Source: Brienomyrus brachyistius (lineage: Eukaryota; Chordata; Actinopteri; Osteoglossiformes; Mormyridae). Taken from it: a stretch of 64,000 bases of DNA. The notes below the pieces were generated by a model. It saw nothing but the letters and a program-made list of their open reading frames with translations, did not search any database and had not been told where the DNA came from. Positions 56,081 to 64,000 of the stretch are shown in pieces; the first letter of the stretch is position 1; every line of letters starts with the position of its first letter. The stretch spans positions 60,513 to 124,512 of the forward strand of contig NW_026042676.1 in NCBI RefSeq assembly GCF_023856365.1, written 5' to 3'. The translations under genes were made by a program, and so were the position numbers.

Positions 56081-59000
56081 CTAAGTGGTCACTTTCTTGA
56101 TGTGGATCTAAAAAAAAAGGGGGGGATTAAAAGAAAACGAGATAAAATCTCCGAGCTGTGGTCAGCTGCCCGTCTCGCGTGCTGTGGTGATCTCAATCTG
56201 CTGCCCCCCCCCCCCCCAAACAGAAAGGCGGCATGCAAGTGGAAGGCAAAGCCAGACAGCCATGCCCAGGAGGGGTGGGCGGGGGACCAGTCTCTAAAAA
56301 GGGAAGCTAACCTCACTCAAGATGGCCCACACGGCAGAGTCCTGAAGCACGGAGAGGCGTAGCGCCACCACAGGGTTGAAGGTGGGATCGACAGACGCCT
56401 CTGCGACGCCGTTCTCAAAATGACCTGGTGCACACAGACACAGACAGACAGGTTACTACTACACTAAATGCGCCAGACTTGCTTGTCTACACCACAGACT
56501 GACTGGCATAGTTAATCCAATCAGTGTGGGGTGTCTCCTAATTTACATAGATTAGGGAGGAGCCAATAACATACTGAGATTGTTTCTTTGCCCTGCCCCA
56601 GCTCACCACACACAGCAAGCTGCCTGCAGTGGGAGCGGAATGTGCAATGTGAGCTGCTCATCTCTCTAGGCGGGGGCTCCGAGGGCCCTGGGCCACTGGG
56701 TTTAATCGGGTCGGGCTGCACAGTGGGGCAGGTTACTGGGCTTCTGGTGTGTGTTGGGGATCCAGTGTACTCACCGATTCTGTAGAAATGATCCTCCGTC
56801 TGTTTATATTTGGTCTGTAGTCCAGTGTCCTGGAAGACAGATAAACCGTTCGCAAAAGAATTTTTTTTAGAAGTAACAGATACATTACAGGTCAATGACA
56901 GCACTGCAGGCTTGTAGGTAACCAAGGTGAACACCTGGGAAATGGTACAAATCACTATAATAAAGTCCCCGCAGATTAGCCTGCAGGTTACAGAACCCAA
57001 GAACAACCCAAGTTGTTCTGGATCAGCGTGTCTCCCAAACAAGACACTGTAATTGTCTTTACTGACCGAGAACGGCAGAACCTCCACTGTGGTGTTCTCG
57101 ATCTTGTCACCAGGGTGCTCCTGATTTCCGCTGCGGAACAGATACCTGCCAATCACAGCACACGTTAAGGAGGAGCCAATGACATACTGAGATTGTTTCT
57201 TTGCCCTGCCCCCTGCCCCCTGCCCCAGCCCACCACACACTGCAAGCTGCATCCCCCCTCCCCAATCCCTCCCCCCAGGAAGGGCGTGAAGGGTACCACT
57301 CCTCGTGGAACTAATCCCAGCCCAGGAAAGCCAAGCGATTCAGAGCCATGCCAATGTAAATAGGAGGCGATGTTCTGTGTGTGTAGTGCAGGTTCTTAAG
57401 GAGAACACAGACTTGCTTTGTTTTTCGGTGTGAGGTTCCCCTTTGAGTACCGACATACCAAGGCTCACGTGAACAAAGACACATACCAGGAAATCCGTAC
57501 ATTCAAAAGAATGAGAGTCAAAAATCCTGTGGGCCTCACCTCTCAATGCTGACGGGCCGGTCAAACTTGAAGAGGATGTAGTCACCAGCAGTGGGAGTGA
57601 TGGCCCAGAAGAAGTCCTCCCCCAAGTAGGTCTTCTCCAGCGTGTGACCCTGGTACACCTTCAACGTGGTGGACACCTCTGCAGGTGGGTTCACGTGGAT
57701 CTTGTGGAGCAGCGGCTTCAGGAAGTCCTTGTCCTAGGAAGGGTGGCAAGTAGAGATTACCCGGGCTATCAGCTAAGGGGATTGGATAGTTCAGCTGTCA
57801 CTCTGAAACACGAGCCAATCACCTTGCAGAAAGCAGAGGGATTACAGGAATAAGAAGGAAGTGCAGAGTGGCAACAACACACCAGTATCACACAAAGCAG
57901 ATGGCGCCTGAATGTGAAGCAGAGAGGGATGGCGCTTGGTGACATTACCGTCAGCTTCTGGATCTTTCCAGCCAGAGAGGAGTGCAGTCCCACGTGCTGG
58001 AACAAGGAGGGCCGGAAGCGGACACGCAGACTGGATTTCTGCCTCTCACAGTGCTTCTACGAGGACACAGAGCAGACAAGTCAGGCACGATCTTCTCATT
58101 GAGCAGAGATGCTGGAGAGCGAGAAACCAAAGAGGTGAGGGTCACAGCCGGCCTCGTCCCACCGGTCCGTGTGACTCACACACAGGGCCGTACCGTGTCC
58201 TTCTCGGGATTGCAGACTTTGACCCAGAGGATGTGGTCGAGCAGCCAGTCGATGGGTTTCTCCTTGTAGAACATGAAGATGAACTCCACAATGAGGTTGA
58301 GATCTGGAGCCTGGAACATCTTCCCTGGGGAGGGAAAAGCAACATTCCATAGTGTATCTGTGCTGTCGTCTGAGCAGAGTCACTCTGCAGGCTGTGAGAA
58401 TTCTCCGGATCAAGACACCCCTCTGGGGCTGCATTTCCCTTCCTCATTACGGAGCTTCAACTTTTCACCCTGCAATCATCCTCCGCTCAAACATCACGAC
58501 ACAGCAGTGCAGCAGTGCCCCCCCCCCCCCAAAGGGCTGAGGAAAGACTCCCTCCCTAACCCTCCATGAGAAGATGAAAGGGTCGTGCATCTGCAGCCTT
58601 GGAGCTGCTCCCTGAAGAGCTTCTCCACCCCCATGGGGGGGGACATGAGAGAGCCACCATGTAAATAATTCAGCACACGCTCGTTAGCCACCTCGTTAAC
58701 CACCCCACCTCGTTAACTGGGGGGGGGGGCATCCTTACCGATGAATCCAAGTTGAGAAAATTCCAGGATCATCCAATCTTCAGAGGCGAGCTGAACAGCA
58801 AAGTTCTTCATGGTGGCGAAGTAGTTGGGCTTGGCAACGATGTCATCTTCCAGCTGATGGAGGGGGCGGGACAAAAGCTCTCCATCAAATCACTTCATCA
58901 CATGACTTGGGTGTTTTTTTTTGTTTTTTTTTAATCGCTGCACAAGAAGAGTTCATTTGCCGCAGTGGTGCTGAGAATTCACAGAAATGCTGCTAAACAC

Positions 59001-62000
59001 CTACATTCCCACTGCAACATTTATTAAGTCTGAAGATTTCCGCATTCAAGCAGAAATCGACAGAATTTCATATGCTAAGATGCCCTTCAGCGTGATGGAA
59101 TTTCGTTGCCAAGGTAACCCGGGATAAGATTTTGTAGGAGTGTTCGTGACCGAGGCGCGTGTCGCATGCAGCTCATGCCTCTCTAGTTTCTAGCAGATAG
59201 CAATGCATGGACGTGCCCCATATATCACAAAAACAGAGAACGCCGACACGAAACAGAATAACAGAACCAGAGCATCTGGTGCTAAGTGCTACACCAGCAC
59301 TGGTACGCACCTGCACGTAGTACACGCCTTTGCTCACTGCGTACATCATCAGGAAGGAGTAGTCCAGATTCTGCTTGGTCCGCCACCTGTTTGGATCGAA
59401 ATCATTGAGAGAAATGGTGGTAGAAGATAGCTGACTACTCAAGTGCCTTCCGTGGGGGGGGGACTGAATGTGCACGGGATTGGGGGCAGCGGGCACAAGT
59501 TGGCACATCGAAACAAAACCCACTTCGACATGCCCAGTGATATGCCTTCTAATGTACAGATTCATACATGTATGTGGGCTAGGAACGGGGCGGGGGGGGG
59601 CACCCAGCGCACAGATAAAGGAGAATGAAAGAGAAACACACCCACAAACAAACAGAGGAGCTGAGTCATCAGCCTGATTAAAGAGAAAAAGGAAGAAGAA
59701 AAAAAAGGAATAGTTTTCAGAAATAGAAAAGGGAACCAGAAGAGAAAGCAGTGGGTGGATGACAGACAGTCAAGTATGTCACACAGTGAGAGTGGCATGT
59801 ATAAATGTTAAATAAAGGAAACAAGTCCTACTTCACAGCTTCTGTAAATTCCTTTCGTTCTACAGCTTTTGTGCTGTACAAAGGACACTCGAGTGATGCG
59901 AGTTAGACCACATACATAAATGATGTAACTAACCGGAGGGAAAACCCCCCCATAGCCAAAACTGCTGGGCTCATTACATCACAGGCAGCCACACGATGCT
60001 GATCAGGTCACACGGCACTGGCCTCGGGGTACTGGCCCTCACCGAACTCGCTCCTTGGAGTCGCCAAAGGTCTCCTTCAGGTTGTTGAGGTCAGGGTAGT
60101 AGCTGGCTGGCGGGGAGATGACCTCTAGAAGACCAGAGCTGAACTCCGCGGAGAACCTACCAGAGAAGAAAGCGTCTTAGGCAGGCTTAGGGGCCCACGT
60201 CCAGCCCAGACACCCACGCCGTGCAGAACCTCGGCAGGGAAATACAGCCTACACCTTAATCCACGGAAACAACTGGAAACCCCGATTGTGGAGGCGCACT
60301 GAGAAGTTTCCAGAAGGGACAATTAATCGTAGGGGTTTGTGGATCTCCTCACAAGAGATGTGGCACCGCTGAGATCAAGCCCATTACAATACACCTGCTG
60401 CATAACCCAGAACTCTTTGCTAGGTGATCCTCAAATGCATCTTCTCATCGATACATCAGCTTCAAAGAATCCCTAGTGCAGAGGAAGTCGACAGGCTCCG
60501 AAAGAGGGAACGTGAAAAATCACTCAACTCCTTCTCCAGGTCGTCAACGACGCTGCGCACATAGTCTGTATCCGTCTGTGGAAAAAAACACACTGGGGGT
60601 AGCTCAGTGACCAACACCAGCACCACCGGGGGTGGAGGTATTATTCACATAAAAATTAACCGATGATTAGATTCTCATTCCCATCACAGGAACTTTTCTG
60701 AGGAACCAAAAACTATTCAGGAGCTCAGGAACTTCTGTCATTTTCCCACCACAAGAACTCGGCCCAACTGTAACTTCTGGGGTCCTGAATTAGCACGGTC
60801 CACCTGAAGACGATGAGGTAATCTCATGCTTTTACTGTCATTTTTTATCTTGTCATATGTTCAGGTAGTATAATTTTTATAATAAATGTACATAAACTGG
60901 TGAAAAAATGCTGAACAATAGTTAACAAAAGGTCACAGTTCCTGTTTTGCGGTGGGAAAGTGGTTGGGAGCTGCAAAAGTTCCCAGTTGAGACAGCCTAG
61001 GGACTCGGAAGCAGGTTCCTGAATAGTGGAATGCAGAAAGGCAGGCCAATCAGAGACGAGGACGACGATATATGTACTGAGGCAAGACTAAAGATAAACT
61101 GTGCAACTTAAACATTTCCTTCCTGTAGAAGTATGTGGGATGGAACAAGATATGACAAAAAAACAGAAGTATGACAGGCAACCGCCATCTGACCTGCCCC
61201 CCCCCGGCGATACTCACCTCCCCCACGAACACCACCAGCACGCAGTCCTGCCGCTCATCGGCTGAAAGCTTGTCCACCAGCGAGTGCAGCGTCTCCGCTA
61301 GGTAAGACTTCACCTTCCGGCGCACCGTGGGGATCCCCATCACCATGGAGACTGCGGGGGAGGGGGGGGGGGGGCAGGATGAGCCCACGGTGTGCCCTTT
61401 AGCGGGTACCACGTGGCCCGGCTCAGAGCCCCGCTGGCCTCATGCTGAAGCTCACGGATACCTCCGGAGTTCCCCTACACTGCAGGCAGCCTTGCAATGC
61501 TGCTGTATTCAAGATGGTGCCCCTCCAGCCTCCTGATTTCCCATCATTCCCTAGACCAAGTGTAATCAGCTCTGTCACAAACGCTAATTCATTCATCTGT
61601 TAAAAGGCAAATCTATAACTGCAGGTATTTCCTTTCTCACCTAACAGTTGCTGCTGTTTTGCGTCCATGAAATTCACAGGTAAACCGCGTCACTAACCAG
61701 AGCACTAACTGGACGGACAGCGCCCTTGCCGTCTCCATTGAGGTACTGAGCTATAAACAGGAACACAGGGGTTCCAGACCAGGGGAAAGGCTTTTCACCC
61801 CCGCAAGTGGAAACCTCACACCGGAGGGGGGCTCAGCCATTTCGAGAGCACTAAGGAATGTCGGTAACAGTCCGGCCTACTGCTCGTAAGGTTATGTAAG
61901 GATTATGTAAGGAGGATCAATCCGTGGCACCCCCATTTAAAGGGGCACACACCTTTTTGGCAAATCCCCAGAATGCACTTTGCTTCCTCTGGATTTACAG

Positions 62001-62492
62001 ATGGCCGGCGTGTATGGGGAGGGGGGTGCTTATCTGCACCTTGGGTATTATCCTCCTAATGGTTTCCTGCACAAGATTCACTGGAAAGCGAGTTTAATGT
62101 GTGCTTGCCATTGCACTAAAAGCAATACATCTCTAATTAGGGAGAATAATGCGGCTTCTGACTGTATTAAACATTAAAAGGGGGCCGACTGACAGAGTGA
62201 AAAGAAAATAGCGAGTACATAGAGGGGGGGTTTAATGTCCCCCGCCAGGGTAAGGAGGAGAAACATTCTGGGGCTGGATACGTTCTCTAATGAAAGAACA
62301 TGTCCCGATTTAAAAGCTAAAAATAATCCCCCACCGGAGTTCTTCCGTGGTGGTGAGCAGACCGGTGACTTTGACGGGGGGGGGGTCACGATGGCCGAGG
62401 TCAGAGTCGCCTGGTCCAGCAAGTATACACCACGTTCCCTGCCTTTTGTCAGAGAGTCAGCTACAAAGACCAGGCCCGCCAGCATCCCTCTG

Positions 62493-62538
<46 letters not shown>

Positions 62539-63205
62539 CGGCTGATCATGAAGGGACTGATTTAACGTCGCCCGTTTGTCCGTGGGAAGCGTCTCAAGGT
62601 TAAGTCTGCACTGCATAGCAGGTCACTCTATAGCACTGCTTCCCAGTGCAGTCCTCGGGGACCCCCAGACAGTCCAAGTTTTTGCTTCCTACTGGTCTCC
62701 GCTAGGGAGCAAAAATGTGGACCATCTGTGGGCCCATGAATACCAGATTGGGAAACACTGCTCTATGGCTTCGAAGCTTTATGGGAGGCTTCGGGATCCC
62801 AAGACGGCAGAGACTCACCCCCGGTCCTGCCCAGCCCCACCTGTACGGCAGGGCGGAGGCTCTCCTCATTGTTGAGAAGGTGAGGCAGGTGATAGTAGAT
62901 ATTTGGCACCTGGAGAGGTTTCTTGTGAGCCAGTTCTTTGAGCAGCTTCTGGGTTTCAACTGAGGAGGAAATGAAGTCCATGGTCACGACGCCCCGTCCG
63001 TCTGCATGCTGAAGTGCGCGCATCCCCTCTACCCACCCTGAGAAGTTACTGAGGGTGTCCCTGCTGCCATTGGTCTCTGCGATTGCGCGCCTGAACTGCT
63101 CCAGGATGTTGTTCAGCTCCGTGGAGCGTTGCAGTGTACGGTGCTCCGCCACGCGGAGGCGTTCTTTTAAGGCATGAAACTCCCGTTGGTAGGCTATCAG
63201 CTTCT
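56081..63205 (-). CDS. mgat4a: Alpha-1,3-mannosyl-glycoprotein 4-beta-N-acetylglucosaminyltransferase A, first exon missing
   Basis: Exons in transcript order: 63205-63038 (see below), 62959-62819, 61351-61218, 60575-60529, 60156-60043, 59386-59311, 58853-58739, 58324-58194, 58056-57949, 57733-57540, 57145-57067, 56829-56775, 56424-56312, 56107-56081; about 500 codons. The first visible exon begins in phase 1 at [10 protein letters not shown], so the exon with the start codon and membrane anchor lies beyond the right edge. The enzyme is a Golgi type II GlcNAc-transferase IVa that adds the beta-1,4 GlcNAc branch on the alpha-1,3 mannose arm of N-glycans. Visible are a coiled-coil stem ([20 protein letters not shown]), the GT54 catalytic domain with metal-binding LEDD, and the C-terminal lectin-like domain ([11 protein letters not shown]). 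It ends IHIKKVTT. The donor of the first visible exon has one extra G, which breaks the phase if spliced conventionally. MGAT4B is less likely given the unc50 neighbour. Confidence 0.93.
62497..62538. repeat. Poly(G) tract, 42 nt
   Basis: Uninterrupted G42 on the + strand (C42 in the mgat4a transcript) within an mgat4a intron. Length may be affected by sequencing or assembly error. Confidence 0.85.
62634..62760. mobile_element. hAT-type MITE, family A copy 5 (mgat4a intron)
   Basis: Starts CACTGCTTCCCAGTGCAG and ends GATTGGGAAACACTG. Flanking 8-mers ctctatag and ctctatgg match 7/8. Interior GTTTTTGCTTCC and GGAGCAAAAATG are inverted. Confidence 0.85.
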
Positions 63206-64000
63206 CTATTGGGGGAGGGGGAGAGGCACACACACAACAAAAAGTTACCTTAATACTCATCGACCCCCATATCCCGTGAACATCCTCTGAGGTCTGATGT
63301 TTCGAGCCTGTCGCTTTAAGAGTCTGTTGACGTAGAAAGCGCAGGGCGACCCGGAAGGAGGACGAAATCAGACAGCATGAGACGCTGAGATTGTGGGGTG
63401 GAGAGTTCAGAGTTCCTAGTCAGAAATTTCAACTGGAACGCCACTCGAAGTCAGAAGTTCAGACTCGAAAAAGTCGGAGGAACTTTTGCAACAGGTACTT
63501 ACATACTGTCTATTAACACTTTGTCTTTTTTATGACTCATTAAATCAGTCGTACACACAACCACTACCTGTGGATGTGTTGCTATGGTGTTTTTATGAAC
63601 AAAACATTGCATAATGCATTGTTATCAACTGATATGGCTAACAATGGTTAATAGTTAACCTGGCTGGGGCCTGTTTCAAAAAGCAGGAATTCTTGCTTAG
63701 CTGGACAGATTCAAAGTGCAAAAAAAAAACTAAGATAAAGGTCATTTAAACTGGGGAACCTTAAATCTCATGAGTTATCCAGCTAAGCAAGAAATCCTGC
63801 TTTTTGCTAAATGCCTTTCCGACTTCTTGTACAGGAATGTAACTCGGATGTGATGTCATCCCAGCTTCGATTTTTGATCTCCGAGGTAAACAGAACTTAG
63901 CAATATTCACAAGTCTGAGTGAGAAGCTGACAGGATGTATCAGGAAGTCAGGGTGAGATGCACCTCCCTGCAAAGGGCCAGCGAGGGGGCGGGGTCACTG
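63206..64000. other. mgat4a intron 1 (partial)
   Basis: Upstream of the first visible mgat4a exon. The missing exon 1 (short cytosolic tail and membrane anchor) was looked for on the minus strand and not recognised. It holds a family-D MITE. Confidence 0.55.
63669..63808. mobile_element. Palindromic MITE, family D copy 2
   Basis: CCTGTTTCAAAAAGCAGG...TTCTTGCTTAGCTGG and the inverted CCAGCTAAGCAAGAAATCCT...GCTTTTTG. It shares the AAGCAGGATTTCTTG core with the unc50 intron copy. The right end is degenerate. Confidence 0.75.

Noticed and set aside
56521..57252. 243-codon minus-strand frame over mgat4a exons 11-12
   Set aside because: It reads through the intron between two real exons without carrying family similarity there; the spliced model fits the family better.
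63206..64000. mgat4a first coding exon
   Set aside because: No short basic tail plus membrane anchor ending in a phase-1 donor was found on the minus strand; it should be beyond the window.

Overview
This is vertebrate nuclear DNA, almost certainly from a ray-finned (teleost) fish. The genes have many short exons with GT-AG introns. The intergenic DNA is full of fish-type repeats: hAT and Tc1/mariner MITEs with visible target-site duplications, a tRNA-derived SINE and a LINE 3' end. No bacterial, viral or organellar gene is visible. All exon structures below were assembled by eye from splice sites, reading-frame phase and remembered similarity to vertebrate families; no search was run.

Layout, left to right. 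(1) 1192-6012 (+): mfsd9, a 12-TM major facilitator protein, 6 exons, 426 aa. (2) 8041-15061 (-): slc9a2 (NHE2 Na+/H+ exchanger), 12 exons, 815 aa, convergent with mfsd9. (3) 15062-24066: about 9 kb without recognisable coding sequence. It holds a candidate CpG/CRE promoter with a splice donor near 17125, an AGGTCA DR4+DR5 cluster, minisatellites and a degenerate telomere-like repeat. (4) 24067-40919 (+): inpp4a, the phosphatidylinositol-3,4-bisphosphate 4-phosphatase, 22 coding exons to the soluble C-terminus (981 aa), plus an alternative last exon at 37498-37678 that replaces the tail with a hydrophobic, membrane-spanning one (997 aa). (5) 43.7-46.5 kb: a transposon graveyard (mariner relic, hAT MITE with a perfect 8-bp TSD, LINE 3' end, Tc1 relic). 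(6) 46563-48558 (+): an inosine-uridine-type nucleoside hydrolase, 5 exons, 310 aa, with cysteines at two active-site positions; mammals lack this enzyme class. (7) 51350-53599 (+): unc50, 5 coding exons, 261 aa, preceded by a ZNF143-like promoter and a non-coding exon. (8) 56081-63205 (-): mgat4a (GlcNAc-transferase IVa), exons 2-14; the first coding exon lies beyond the right edge.

The order inpp4a - unc50 - mgat4a and the pair mfsd9 - slc9a2 both match blocks of human chromosome 2q11-q12. The nucleoside hydrolase sits where mammals carry COA5. The genes are not an operon: they act separately in solute transport, Na+/H+ exchange, phosphoinositide turnover, nucleoside salvage, Golgi trafficking and N-glycan branching.

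Most notable: the Cys-type vertebrate nucleoside hydrolase with a GC-AG intron; the two alternative C-termini of inpp4a with an E-box minisatellite just before the soluble exon; a duplicated piece of inpp4a exon 14 inside a later intron; a 78-nt mgat4a intron that stays open in frame and carries one G too many at its donor; repeated AGGTCA direct repeats; and several MITE families datable by their target-site duplications, including a nested insertion.
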